Shown here piece by piece: positions 1-7,863 of a stretch of 64,000 nucleotides of DNA. Position 1 is the first letter of the stretch; each line of letters begins with the position of its first letter. The notes beneath the pieces are model-generated. The model saw only the letters and a list, made by a program, of their open reading frames with translations. It was not told where the DNA came from and made no database searches. Both the position numbers and the translations under genes were made by a program. Location: assembly GCF_030915505.1 (NCBI RefSeq), contig NZ_CP133265.1:3996001-4060000 (forward strand). The letters run 5' to 3'. Origin of the DNA: Neobacillus sp. OS1-2 (lineage in GTDB: Bacteria; Bacillota; Bacilli; Bacillales; Cytobacillaceae).

Positions 1-219
1 AATGGTGAACTTGTTAATACGGGCGTTGGGGCCGCTGCATTAGGAAATCCGGCGACCTGTGTTGCCTGGTTAGCTAATAAATTGGCCGAGTTTGATATTC
101 CCCTTCGTGCAGGGGAAGTGATTCTTTCTGGTGCGTTGTCTGCAGCCGAGCCCGCACGTGCAGGTGAGTCATTTACTGCAAGATTTGCGCATATTGGGCA
201 GGTTAGTGTCCGTTTTTAA
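1..219 (+). CDS. 2-keto-4-pentenoate hydratase, C-terminal fragment (cut by window edge)
   Basis: The reading frame is open from base 1 and stops at a TAA ending at 219, giving the last 72 residues of a protein whose start lies outside the window. The residues GVGAAALGNPATCVAWLANKL and the closing GEVILSGAL are typical of the 2-hydroxypenta-2,4-dienoate hydratase / 4-oxalocrotonate decarboxylase (MhpD/DmpE) fold. In meta-cleavage pathways the hydratase adds water to 2-oxopent-4-enoate. It is followed after 24 bases by the paralogous decarboxylase and then by the tautomerase, so the hydratase assignment fits the usual set, although the fragment alone cannot separate hydratase from decarboxylase. 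Confidence 0.8.
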   Translation, partial: NGELVNTGVGAAALGNPATCVAWLANKLAEFDIPLRAGEVILSGALSAAEPARAGESFTARFAHIGQVSVRF

Positions 220-243
220 TAGGTCGAAAAGGGGGGAAATCAT

Positions 244-1026
244 TTGAGTCAATTTAAAGATATAGCCAATTATTTGATTTTAGCAGAAGTAGAAAAACGA
301 GAAGTGGTTAAAGTCACGGCAAATCTAAAGCCTGATTTAACGGTGGAAGAGGGCTATCTTGTTCAACAGGAAATTGTTAACAGGAAATTAGAAGAAGGAA
401 GAAGAATCGTAGGACCGAAAATGGGCTTAACAAGTCAAGCAAAAATGAAACAAATGGGGATTGAAGAACCCATATATGGATATGTGTTTGATTATATGCT
501 GATTGAAAATGGCGGTCGGGTTCGATTACATGAAATGATTCATCCTAAAGTAGAAGCAGAGATTGCCTTTATTATCGGTGAGGACATTGAAGGTCCCGGT
601 TTAACAGGTGCGCAGGTGTTGGCAAAAACAGCGTATGTTCTTCCAGCACTTGAAGTGATTGACAGTCGGTATGAAAACTTTAATTTTACCCTTCCGGATG
701 TGATCGCAGATAATGCGTCCACTTCAAGAGTTATTTTCGGGACGACGTTGAAGAAACCAGAACAATTTGAACTAGATTTGGTTGGCGCTACACTTTCCAT
801 TAACGGGGAAATCAAGGATTTAGGTGCAGGTGCTGCAGTTCTTGGACACCCGGCACATTCTGTAGCCATGCTGGCAAATATGCTGGCTAGAAAAGGGGAT
901 AAGGTTCGAAAAGGGGATGTCATCTTAACAGGAGGAATTACCAGTGCAATCATGTTGAAAAATGGCGATGTTGTCAGTGGTAGATTCGATGGTTTAGGTG
1001 AAGTCATTTTCACCGTAACAGATTAA
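244..1026 (+). CDS. 4-oxalocrotonate decarboxylase
   Basis: A 260-residue protein of the DmpH/XylI family, which decarboxylates 2-oxohex-3-enedioate (4-oxalocrotonate) to 2-oxopent-4-enoate in aromatic meta-cleavage degradation. Features seen are the substrate and metal region GPKMGLTSQAKMKQMG near residue 58, the acidic metal-binding stretch HPKVEAEIAFI near residue 99, and the C-terminal GDVILTGGIT motif. The length is normal for the family. It starts with TTG, preceded by a GGGGGG-rich ribosome site. The upstream fragment is its paralogue, and the tautomerase gene follows after 41 bases, so the three look like one operon. Confidence 0.88.
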   Translation: MSQFKDIANYLILAEVEKREVVKVTANLKPDLTVEEGYLVQQEIVNRKLEEGRRIVGPKMGLTSQAKMKQMGIEEPIYGYVFDYMLIENGGRVRLHEMIHPKVEAEIAFIIGEDIEGPGLTGAQVLAKTAYVLPALEVIDSRYENFNFTLPDVIADNASTSRVIFGTTLKKPEQFELDLVGATLSINGEIKDLGAGAAVLGHPAHSVAMLANMLARKGDKVRKGDVILTGGITSAIMLKNGDVVSGRFDGLGEVIFTVTD

Positions 1027-1067
1027 AAGAGACTAATAAAGAAATATAGAAGATAAGGATGGTCGTT

Positions 1068-1250
1068 ATGCCTATAATAAACGTGCAAATGATGGAAGGA
1101 AGACCGAAAGAGAAGGTGGCCGAATTAATTTGCAATGTAACGAACACGGTTGCGGAAACGTTGGATACTCCGAAAGAGAATATTAGAGTGCTTGTGACCG
1201 AGTTTCCCAAAACTCATTGGGGTAAAGCAGGGGAACCAGTCGGGAAATAA
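1068..1250 (+). CDS. 4-oxalocrotonate tautomerase
   Basis: A 60-residue tautomerase that isomerises 2-hydroxymuconate to the keto form used by the decarboxylase encoded just upstream. After removal of the initiator Met, Pro1 is exposed as the catalytic base. Arg11, Arg39 and Trp50, all functionally important in the characterised Pseudomonas enzyme, are at the canonical positions. The ATG at 1068 was chosen over an in-frame ATG at 1059 because only the 1068 start gives an N-terminal proline, and AAGGATGG lies at a suitable distance. No terminator is obvious before the next gene. Confidence 0.92.
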   Translation: MPIINVQMMEGRPKEKVAELICNVTNTVAETLDTPKENIRVLVTEFPKTHWGKAGEPVGK

Positions 1251-1361
1251 AGGAAATAAAATGGGAATAGTGTATGACGGCGGCGGCACGGACAATCTAT
1301 CCGGACCATGATGTCACGGGAAATCTTGTCTATTTTAACGACGTAATGGAGGAAGTTAAAC

Positions 1362-1961
1362 ATGAACAGATGTGGTTGGGTGAATCAGGATCCCTTATAT
1401 ATTCATTATCATGACCATGAATGGGGAGTGCCCGTTTATGATGATAGGCTGCTATTTGAATATTTAAATCTCGAGGGGGCACAGGCCGGGCTTAGCTGGT
1501 ATACCATTTTAAAGAAGCGCGAGAATTACCGTCAGGCGTTTGATCATTTTGAGGCTGAAAAAATTGCCCTGTATGATGAAGAAAAAATAGCCGAGCTTTT
1601 ACAAAATGAGGGAATTGTTAGGAATAAGCTGAAAGTGAATGCAGTTGTTACCAATGCCAAGGCCTTTTTAAAGATAGTCGAAGAATTCGGAGCCTTCCAA
1701 CCCTATATATGGTCATTTGTTGGCGGCAAGCCGATTCAAAATCATTTCAATGAAATGAAGGATGTTCCGGCCATGACAGAAATCAGCGATAAAATGAGTA
1801 AGGACTTAAAGAAACGTGGCTTTAAATTTGTTGGCTCAACCATTTGCTACTCGTTTATGCAGGCTACGGGCATGGTAAATGACCATATTACCAGCTGCGA
1901 TTGTTATCAAAAAAGGAATATTGCCGTTGAGGTAAATGAGAAAAGCTCACCACATAAGTGA
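1362..1961 (+). CDS. tag: DNA-3-methyladenine glycosylase I
   Basis: A 199-residue base-excision-repair enzyme that releases 3-methyladenine from alkylated DNA. The N-terminus MNRCGWV carries the first zinc cysteine, and YHDHEWGVP supplies the zinc histidine and the conserved DxEWG signature. The C-terminal GMVNDHITSC carries the remaining His and Cys zinc ligands. Full length for the family. GGAGGAAG precedes the ATG. The gene is unrelated to the catechol genes upstream and ends in a terminator that overlaps its own stop region. Confidence 0.95.
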   Translation: MNRCGWVNQDPLYIHYHDHEWGVPVYDDRLLFEYLNLEGAQAGLSWYTILKKRENYRQAFDHFEAEKIALYDEEKIAELLQNEGIVRNKLKVNAVVTNAKAFLKIVEEFGAFQPYIWSFVGGKPIQNHFNEMKDVPAMTEISDKMSKDLKKRGFKFVGSTICYSFMQATGMVNDHITSCDCYQKRNIAVEVNEKSSPHK

Positions 1962-1973
1962 TGAGCTTTTCTG
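1942..1973 (+). terminator. Rho-independent terminator of tag
   Basis: AAAAGCTCA and TGAGCTTTT form a 9-bp stem around a short loop that contains the stop codon region of tag, followed by CTGTT. The stem lies between tag and a converging small gene, so it may act in both directions. Confidence 0.75.
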
Positions 1974-2135
1974 TTACTTAGTTGGTTTTTCAAGCAAGAA
2001 ATCTGATGCTGGTATCGGAATAATTTTCCCGCCTATTTGGACATGAACGGTTTCGTTGAAAATGGCTTTCACAATTCCCTTTAATGAGATAGTTGAATTA
2101 ACGGAGATCTTCTTCGATTCACTTTGAGTAGCCAA
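1974..2135 (-). CDS. 53-residue hypothetical protein
   Basis: A short leftward gene with a TTG start at 2135 preceded by AAAGGTG, encoding 53 residues and ending TAA. The sequence reads MATQSESKKISVNS, then ISLKGIVKAIFNETVHVQIG, then KIIPIPASDFLLEKPTK. The central part alternates hydrophobic and polar residues as in a small beta-barrel of the OB/Sm type. It converges on tag and shares its terminator. I do not recognise a named family, although many short Bacillus proteins of this shape exist. The ribosome site, the compact fit to the gap and the protein-like composition support a real gene. Confidence 0.55.
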   Translation of the reverse strand: MATQSESKKISVNSTISLKGIVKAIFNETVHVQIGGKIIPIPASDFLLEKPTK

Positions 2136-2332
2136 ATTAATCAACACCTTTCAATTATTGAAACGCAAGTAATATAAAAAAATAAAGCGTAATAATACTT
2201 TACATTATTCGCATAAAAAATTTAAATTCCTGCTTTACGGTTCAATCTTTATGGAAAAAATGAATAAAAAATTGGTCATGTTACACTCATTTATATTGCA
2301 AGGGGTGTTAAACAACTGAAATGAATACAACA

Positions 2333-2397
2333 TGAACCATGGTTCAAGTATCACATGATTTTGATGATCTGTCAATAAAAAAGTGAACTATGGTTCA
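2333..2397 (+). promoter_or_regulatory. Two palindromic operators and promoter of the TetR gene
   Basis: TGAACCATGGTTCA (2333-2346) is a perfect 14-bp palindrome. TGAACTATGGTTCA (2384-2397) is the same site with one mismatch, 51 bases further on. A TATGAT -10 box lies at 2414-2419, so the second palindrome covers the expected -35 region. This is the arrangement expected for autorepression by the TetR protein encoded at 2437. The role is inferred; the palindromes are directly visible. Confidence 0.75.
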
Positions 2398-2436
2398 ATT
2401 TTAAAAATCGTGTTATGATAGCACTGAGGTGATCAA

Positions 2437-3093
2437 ATGCCAGATCATGAAGAGAAACTTGTTGGTGAATTTCCATTTGTCCCTAAACAGGAACGTGCCC
2501 AGCAAAAAAGGAATGCACTGATTGAAAGTGGATATGCTTTATTTAATACAAAGGGGTACGAGCAGACAACAGCTAAGGAAATTGCTGCCCATGCAGGGGT
2601 AGCGACAGGAACCTTTTATCGCTATTTTTCCGATAAACGGCAGCTGTTAATGTCCCTTTTAGAAGATAAATTAGAAAAGTTCCTTCCCCCAGAACCAAGC
2701 TGGATGACAAACGACCCTGAAACTGTATTAGCGTCACTATTAGAAGCACATTATCACAGGCGAAATGAACTAGGACTTCAGCGTGTCCTTCCGGAGTTGA
2801 TGACGAAAGATTCAGAACTTGCGGAGGTTCTGGGTGTGGCAAGGAGGAAAATCCATGACAGGATGCTTTCGGGATTAAAGCAAGCCAGCGAAAGTGGATT
2901 AACTTGGCCGGATATTGACTTAGATACAGTCACATGGGCGATCATGGTGTTAGTGGAGAATGGTCTGGAGAGACAGAACCAAAGCGGGAAAAAGGTCGAT
3001 TGTCAGGAATTGGCTAGAGTGATTTGCCGGATGGTTTTTCCCCCTGAGGTGTTGGAACATCTGCAGAAGAGCGAATTGGAAAATAAGGAATAG
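2437..3093 (+). CDS. TetR/AcrR family transcriptional regulator
   Basis: A 218-residue repressor. The N-terminal helix-turn-helix is seen at residues 15-60, with ALFNTKGYEQTTAKEIAAHAG and VATGTFYRYFSDKRQLL, the normal TetR recognition-helix pattern. The remaining ~150 residues form a ligand-binding domain of unknown specificity. GAGGTGAT precedes the ATG. Two copies of a TGAACCATGGTTCA palindrome upstream are likely its operators. The stop codon lies 14 bases before the sasA start, so regulator and alarmone synthetase are probably co-transcribed, which is unusual. Confidence 0.9.
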   Translation: MPDHEEKLVGEFPFVPKQERAQQKRNALIESGYALFNTKGYEQTTAKEIAAHAGVATGTFYRYFSDKRQLLMSLLEDKLEKFLPPEPSWMTNDPETVLASLLEAHYHRRNELGLQRVLPELMTKDSELAEVLGVARRKIHDRMLSGLKQASESGLTWPDIDLDTVTWAIMVLVENGLERQNQSGKKVDCQELARVICRMVFPPEVLEHLQKSELENKE

Positions 3094-3107
3094 GGAGGAA
3101 GAACCGT

Positions 3108-3833
3108 TTGGACATTGAAACCGTTTTTGACATGAAAGAACTAAAATCACTCAAAGTGGAATTGACAAGGTTTATGATGGCCTATAAGTTTGCCTTGGAC
3201 GAAATCAATACGAAAATTAATATCTTAAAAGATGAGTTTAATTATATTCATGATTATAATCCAATAGAACATGTAAAATCTCGCTTAAAATCTCCGGAAA
3301 GTATCTTGAAAAAAGTGTATCGAAAAGGCTATGATTTATCATTAGGATCGATAAAAGAAAATGTGAAGGATATCGCTGGAATTCGGATTACTTGTTCGTT
3401 TATTTCCGATATTTACGAGATGGCGAAAATGATTTCCAATCAAAAAGACGTCCGGGTTGTCGATTATAAGGATTACATTCAAAATCCAAAACCAAATGGG
3501 TACCAAAGTCTTCATTTAATTTTGGAGATTCCGATCTTTATGTCCGACCGTGAGGAATTGACCTATGTCGAGGTCCAAATTCGGACCATCGCGATGGATT
3601 TTTGGGCAAGCTTAGAACACAAGATTTATTACAAATACAATAAAGAAGTCCCGAACCATATGATTGAGGAACTAAAAGATGCAGCGGTGATGGCGGCACA
3701 GCTTGATCGGAAGATGGAACGTCTCCATCAGGAAATTGCTGTGATCAAACAAGCAGACCATGAAATGGAAGAGCGACTAATACCTAACGACCATTTTAAA
3801 CGTTCATTTTTAGAAAGCTTTTTGAAAAAATAA
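3108..3833 (+). CDS. sasA: Small alarmone synthetase (SasA/YwaC type)
   Basis: A 241-residue single-domain (p)ppGpp synthetase that transfers pyrophosphate from ATP to GDP or GTP. Family signatures seen are NPIEHVKSRLKSPESI near residue 51, the DIAGIRITC segment near residue 88, PKPNGYQSLH near residue 126, and EVQIRTIAMDFWASLEHK near residue 152, which carries the catalytic Glu. These match B. subtilis YwaC (SasA/RelP) better than YjbM. There is no hydrolase or TGS/ACT domain. Start is TTG with GGGAGG eight bases upstream. It sits between the TetR gene and a CBS gene; YwaC homologues are usually stress-induced. Confidence 0.9.
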   Translation: MDIETVFDMKELKSLKVELTRFMMAYKFALDEINTKINILKDEFNYIHDYNPIEHVKSRLKSPESILKKVYRKGYDLSLGSIKENVKDIAGIRITCSFISDIYEMAKMISNQKDVRVVDYKDYIQNPKPNGYQSLHLILEIPIFMSDREELTYVEVQIRTIAMDFWASLEHKIYYKYNKEVPNHMIEELKDAAVMAAQLDRKMERLHQEIAVIKQADHEMEERLIPNDHFKRSFLESFLKK

Positions 3834-3867
3834 AACCCATCCTATACGAAGGAAAGTGATGATCATC

Positions 3868-4335
3868 ATGAAAGTTAGAGAATTTATGGTGAAAGATGTT
3901 ATTTCAGTAAACCCAGAAAGTTCGATAAAAGATGTAATGGCTTTGTTGGTAGAGAAAAAAATCGGCGGCGTACCGATTCTTAAGAAAGATGGAACGTTAG
4001 TGGGAATGGTAACAGATGGAGACATCCTACGGGCCATTAAGCCAATTGATCGCCGAATCCCGGATTATTTCAGTTTTATCACGTATGTTGCCAAGGAGGA
4101 TATGAACAATCGCTTAAAGGAATTGGCGAATAGGGAAATTAGGATGATTGCTAAAACGCATGGAATCTTCAGCGTCCGTCCTGAGGACGACATGAAAAAC
4201 GTTGTGGAGCTTTTATCCAAACACCACTTTAAGAAGCTTCCAGTAGTAGACGAGCAAAATCATGTGGTTGGTGTCATTAGCCGCGGCGATGTCATTCGCA
4301 ATATCCAGCAAACGATTGTTCAAAATATGGATTAA
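3868..4335 (+). CDS. CBS-pair domain protein
   Basis: A 155-residue protein made almost entirely of two CBS domains (residues about 1-55 and 90-150). Each shows the sheet-helix pattern ending GGVPILKKDG/GMVTDGDILR and KKLPVVDEQN/GVISRGDVIR. Paired CBS domains bind adenine nucleotides and serve as small regulatory modules. An upstream in-frame GTG at 3856 and ATG at 3859 are possible, but the ATG at 3868 best matches the AAGGAAAGTG ribosome site. It follows sasA by 34 bases; a nucleotide sensor beside a nucleotide alarmone synthase is suggestive but not proof of a link. Confidence 0.85.
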   Translation: MKVREFMVKDVISVNPESSIKDVMALLVEKKIGGVPILKKDGTLVGMVTDGDILRAIKPIDRRIPDYFSFITYVAKEDMNNRLKELANREIRMIAKTHGIFSVRPEDDMKNVVELLSKHHFKKLPVVDEQNHVVGVISRGDVIRNIQQTIVQNMD

Positions 4336-4413
4336 ACATCAGACCTATCATATGCTTGCCATGTGGTGGGTTTACTTTTTATGAATGGGACCTCTATTTG
4401 TTCATCGCTTTAC

Positions 4414-4434
4414 TATACGGGGGTATGATATAAT
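4414..4434 (+). promoter_or_regulatory. Copper-responsive operator/promoter of csoR-copZ
   Basis: TATACGGGGGTAT (4414-4426) has the GC-centred, AT-flanked form of CsoR operators and directly abuts a TATAAT -10 box (4429-4434). The -35 region is poor. Binding of apo-CsoR here would block RNA polymerase until Cu(I) is present. Confidence 0.65.
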
Positions 4435-4457
4435 AAGGCTAAAATGGAAGGGGTTGG

Positions 4458-4805
4458 ATGTCCTTGGATAACAGAAAGGAAGAGGAGCTGCTCGGTGATA
4501 CATGCTGTTCACATGATGGCGATCAACGAAAGAGTCATCATTCGGATAAAGTGAAAAATAATCTGGTAACAAGGCTGAACCGGATTGAGGGGCAAATCCG
4601 TGGCATTAAGGGCTTAATCGAAAAAGATACCTACTGTGATGATGTTATCAATCAAATTTCTGCCACCCAATCGGCGTTAAATAGCGTTGCGAAAATTTTG
4701 CTTGAAGGTCATATGAAGAGCTGCGTGGTCGAGAGGATTCAGGATGGCGATTTCGAGGTCTTAGACGAAGTTCTTGTCACCATTCAAAAATTAATGAAAA
4801 AATAA
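4458..4805 (+). CDS. csoR: Copper-sensing transcriptional repressor CsoR
   Basis: A 115-residue DUF156 repressor. The ligand set Cys60, His85 and Cys89 (in TYCDD and EGHMKSC) is the Cu(I)-binding triad of CsoR, as opposed to the changed residues of RcnR or FrmR. The helix with RLNRIEGQIRGIKGLI is the DNA-binding region. An extra Cys- and His-rich N-terminus (TCCSHD) precedes the domain, as in several Bacillus CsoR proteins. It stands upstream of copZ, separated by 14 bases, and a CsoR-like operator lies in its promoter. No copA ATPase follows. Confidence 0.92.
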   Translation: MSLDNRKEEELLGDTCCSHDGDQRKSHHSDKVKNNLVTRLNRIEGQIRGIKGLIEKDTYCDDVINQISATQSALNSVAKILLEGHMKSCVVERIQDGDFEVLDEVLVTIQKLMKK

Positions 4806-4819
4806 GGGAGGAATCGATC

Positions 4820-5026
4820 ATGGAACATGTTACGTTACATGTTAGTGGGATGTCCTGCGGTCATTGCGTAAAAGCGGTGGAAGGCAGTGTTGGCGAGCTT
4901 TCAGGTGTGAAAAAGGTCTCTGTTAAGCTCGATAAAGGCCTAGTGGATGTTGAATTTGACGCAAAGGTTGTATCACTTAGCACGATAAAAGAAACGATTG
5001 ATGACCAAGGCTACGATGTAAAATAA
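4820..5026 (+). CDS. copZ: Copper chaperone CopZ
   Basis: A 68-residue ferredoxin-like heavy-metal-associated protein with the MSCGHC Cu(I)-binding motif (Cys13, Cys16) and conserved GYDVK end. It hands Cu(I) to a P-type ATPase such as CopA. A GGGAGG ribosome site lies just after the csoR stop. The pair csoR-copZ is followed by a terminator, so the exporter gene, normally in the same operon, must be elsewhere if present. Confidence 0.93.
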   Translation: MEHVTLHVSGMSCGHCVKAVEGSVGELSGVKKVSVKLDKGLVDVEFDAKVVSLSTIKETIDDQGYDVK

Positions 5027-5033
5027 TGCGGAG

Positions 5034-5062
5034 AGAGCTCACCTGAATGGTGAGCTCTTTCA
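5034..5062 (+). terminator. Terminator of csoR-copZ
   Basis: AGAGCTCACC and GGTGAGCTCT form a 10-bp stem with a five-base loop, followed by a short T-rich run. It lies between copZ and a converging MFS gene. Confidence 0.8.
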
Positions 5063-5066
5063 ATGC

Positions 5067-6341
5067 TTATTGTGATAACGTGTTTGTGGTTGAAATATTC
5101 GTCGTTTCCGGTACACGGAGGAGAATCAAGCCGCCAATGATGAACAAAACGATAAGACTGAATACGCCGCTATTGGTATTACCTGTCATTTGGGCCGTAA
5201 ATCCAACCAGGAAGGGCCCCAAGATGGCCGCAAATTTATAAAAGATACTATAGAAACCAAAGAACTCATTTGCACTATCTTTTGGCACAAGCCTTGCGAA
5301 GTAGGATCGGCTCAGTGCCTGAATCCCGCCTTGAGAGGAGGCAACAAGCATCGCCAAGATCCAGAAGTCTAGAGTCGTTTTTAAAAAATAGGCATAGGTA
5401 CAGATGACAATATAGATAAATATTCCAACGAGCAGCATCGTTTTGCCTTTAAATTTATCGGCAAGCTTCCCATAAATAATTGCAAAGGGTGCAGCCACTA
5501 CCTGTGTAGCAAATAGAATAATCAAAAGGTTAGTAGAAGTGATGCCCAAATCTGATCCGTATGCCGTTGACATGGTGATGATGGTATTCACCCCATCAAT
5601 GTAAAAGAAATAGGCTAGTAAAAAGAGAAACAATGGGCGGTAAAGCCGAATCTTTTTAAAGGTTTCAAAAAGCTGTTTAAACCCATTTCGAATTGGATGT
5701 GGGACTCGTTCTTTATAATAGATCTGCTTGACATTTTTTAGCATCGGAATGGTGAATAATCCCCACCAGAGGGCGGTAATCGCAAAAGCAGCCTGGCTTG
5801 CGACGGAAACAGAAATGGGAATCATGCTTTGCTGCGATAAAATAATAAGGGCAATGCCAAGAATGAAAGGGATGGTACTTCCAATGTAACCCATCGCAAA
5901 TCCCTTCGATGAGATCTGATTCATCCGCTCTTCCGATGTTACATCGACAAGGAAGGCATCATAGAAAATGTTCGTTCCCCCAAAACCGATGACGGTCACC
6001 ATGTAACAGATTAATAGAATCAGCCATTGGCTGCTTGGTACAACGGCGAGTAAAAAGGTAAAAATAATACCAAGGGCAAAGAAAAAGGTGAAGAATCGCT
6101 TTTTAAAGCCCCTAAAATCCGCTATGCTGCCCAAAATAGGTGCACAAAGGGAAATGAGCAGTGTGGCAAAGGAATTGGCATACCCCCAGTAGGCCGTGGA
6201 TGTAGATGCAGCAAGTCCTGCCTCGGTTGCTGCCGCTTTAAAATACAATGGAAAAACGGCTGTGGTGATAAGAATCGAATAGGCAGAGTTTGCCCAATCA
6301 TAGAATACCCAGCTCTTTTCTTGCTTCGACATCCGACTCAT
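5067..6341 (-). CDS. MFS transporter, UMF1/YxiO type
   Basis: A 424-residue membrane protein with about 12 predicted helices. The start MSRMSKQEKSWVFYDWANSAYSILITT is the hallmark of the UMF1 (Atg22-like) branch of the major facilitator superfamily, to which B. subtilis YxiO belongs. DFRGFKKRFF is the loop 2-3 signature. AAAGGGGG precedes the ATG by ten bases. The gene lies 21 bases downstream of the phosphodiesterase gene on the same strand, so the two likely form an operon. The substrate is unknown; a breakdown product of the phosphodiesterase is a possibility. Confidence 0.85.
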   Translation of the reverse strand: MSRMSKQEKSWVFYDWANSAYSILITTAVFPLYFKAAATEAGLAASTSTAYWGYANSFATLLISLCAPILGSIADFRGFKKRFFTFFFALGIIFTFLLAVVPSSQWLILLICYMVTVIGFGGTNIFYDAFLVDVTSEERMNQISSKGFAMGYIGSTIPFILGIALIILSQQSMIPISVSVASQAAFAITALWWGLFTIPMLKNVKQIYYKERVPHPIRNGFKQLFETFKKIRLYRPLFLFLLAYFFYIDGVNTIITMSTAYGSDLGITSTNLLIILFATQVVAAPFAIIYGKLADKFKGKTMLLVGIFIYIVICTYAYFLKTTLDFWILAMLVASSQGGIQALSRSYFARLVPKDSANEFFGFYSIFYKFAAILGPFLVGFTAQMTGNTNSGVFSLIVLFIIGGLILLRVPETTNISTTNTLSQ

Positions 6342-6362
6342 TCAAGTTCCCCCTTTAAAGGC

Positions 6363-7670
6363 TTATATCGTCAACATTTCTTCTATAACTCTTCCATCGG
6401 TGTTTCCTAAGCTGACACCCAGAAGCCTGGCGAATGTTGGGCCTTCATCAATGAGACGGATGGAAGGCAGGGTGATTTGGTTAATGCCTTTGCCAGCCGC
6501 CATGAAAATCGTGCCATACTGTTCTTTTTCCGGTGAGTAGCCATGACAGGCTAACGTATACTTTTTATTGGATGCTGCGTCCTCACGGGAAAATGACTGG
6601 ATATACTCCCCCTCCATGTCTTCTAAAAAGTAATACCCGCGTTTAGCTTCAAGCATAAAGGCACACGAACCATCTGCGCCTTTTGCCGCTGCTTGTTCGC
6701 CTGTAAGTACTTGTTCAATGCCCGATGTTGGATCATCAAGCAATGAATCTAGCAGTTGTTTCACTTCCTGAATTGTTGCTGAGTCTTGTTTGTCATTAAT
6801 GTAAATATATGCGGAGCCATCACAACTTTTACAATAAGCCTGCCAATTAATTACTCTCCCTTTAGGGTTTGTGGTGATAAGCTTTTTGTTATAGAAAAGG
6901 ACATTTAGGTTAATCACTTTATTTTCATCAAGCGCGCTATGATCGCCTAGGGCCACCACTGTGGAATTTTCATAGATACCGCTTTCATGGAGAGCGGCCA
7001 AGATTCTGCCGAGTCGCTGGTTATGTCGGTGAATGGCCGCGACGGCTTCAGTGGATGAAAAGCCATGGTAGTGGCGCTGGGTATCTAAATCAGTAAAGTG
7101 GACCATAACCAAATTTGGTTTCTTTGTTTTAATCGTATGGACGGTTGATTCCAAAACGAAGTCGTCCAATTCAGGCTGATTCAGGCCATTGCGAATATGC
7201 CCGAATCGTTTGTTGAGATCCAATTGAAAGCTGGGTGTCCCGTTCATAAGTGAAACTAGAATTTGGTTTTGCCATGGGCGGTTTGCGAAAATTTCCGGCA
7301 TATTGTAGTCGATGCCGGCTTTGCCGGTAACCGGCCATAATAGGGCTGCTGTGGTCAGATTTGCTTGCTTTGCTTCATCGTATAGGGTCGTTCCATGGAT
7401 GCAATGACGATACCAATTCCAATCAGGTGACGGTCTTCCAGGCTGCAGGAGGGTATTATTAATGACTCCGTGCCGGTTTGGATAATTTCCCGTCACAATT
7501 GTGGCATGACAGGGATAGGTGACCGAGGGGTAGATTGTTTCGACATTTTCCACATATGTGCCATTTTTTAAGATCGTTTGAAAGTGGGGTAAGTCTGTTA
7601 AAATCGGATAGTCTAATGCTGAAAGGCAATCAAAAGAAATGATGATTAAATGATCGGTAAGTCGAGTCAT
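6363..7670 (-). CDS. Nucleotide pyrophosphatase/phosphodiesterase-like protein (alkaline phosphatase superfamily)
   Basis: A 435-residue protein of the type I phosphodiesterase branch. Seen: metal Asp14 in ISFDCL, the nucleophile Thr51 in YPSVTYPCHATIVTG followed by YPNRHGV, the metal motif HFTDLDTQRHYHG, GDHSA, and a late His in ACHGYSPE. All belong to the two-metal site of the family. There is no signal peptide, so it appears cytoplasmic, which is typical for Bacillus homologues annotated as ectonucleotide pyrophosphatase/phosphodiesterase. It heads the leftward two-gene unit with the MFS transporter. Confidence 0.85.
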   Translation of the reverse strand: MTRLTDHLIIISFDCLSALDYPILTDLPHFQTILKNGTYVENVETIYPSVTYPCHATIVTGNYPNRHGVINNTLLQPGRPSPDWNWYRHCIHGTTLYDEAKQANLTTAALLWPVTGKAGIDYNMPEIFANRPWQNQILVSLMNGTPSFQLDLNKRFGHIRNGLNQPELDDFVLESTVHTIKTKKPNLVMVHFTDLDTQRHYHGFSSTEAVAAIHRHNQRLGRILAALHESGIYENSTVVALGDHSALDENKVINLNVLFYNKKLITTNPKGRVINWQAYCKSCDGSAYIYINDKQDSATIQEVKQLLDSLLDDPTSGIEQVLTGEQAAAKGADGSCAFMLEAKRGYYFLEDMEGEYIQSFSREDAASNKKYTLACHGYSPEKEQYGTIFMAAGKGINQITLPSIRLIDEGPTFARLLGVSLGNTDGRVIEEMLTI

Positions 7671-7863
7671 GGTTAACCTCCGGCTTTGACATGTTCTGGT
7701 TAAGATAATTGTACTATATGAAAGAGGAAATGGAAGAATTGTTACAGAATATTTACAAAATTTTTGAACGTTTGCCAGAAAAAACCGAAATCTGGATGGG
7801 CGAACGAGGTTTATCTAGTATAATGAAATTAGCAATAATTGGAGAAAAAGAGGGGAAGACACC

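Noticed and set aside
1274..1410. Short frame MTAARTIYPDHDVTGN before tag
   Set aside because: No ribosome site, overlaps the start of tag in another frame, and ends after about 45 codons; no family match.
5067..5372. Plus-strand frames opposite the MFS gene
   Set aside because: Shadows of the leftward MFS coding sequence with no ribosome site or family match.
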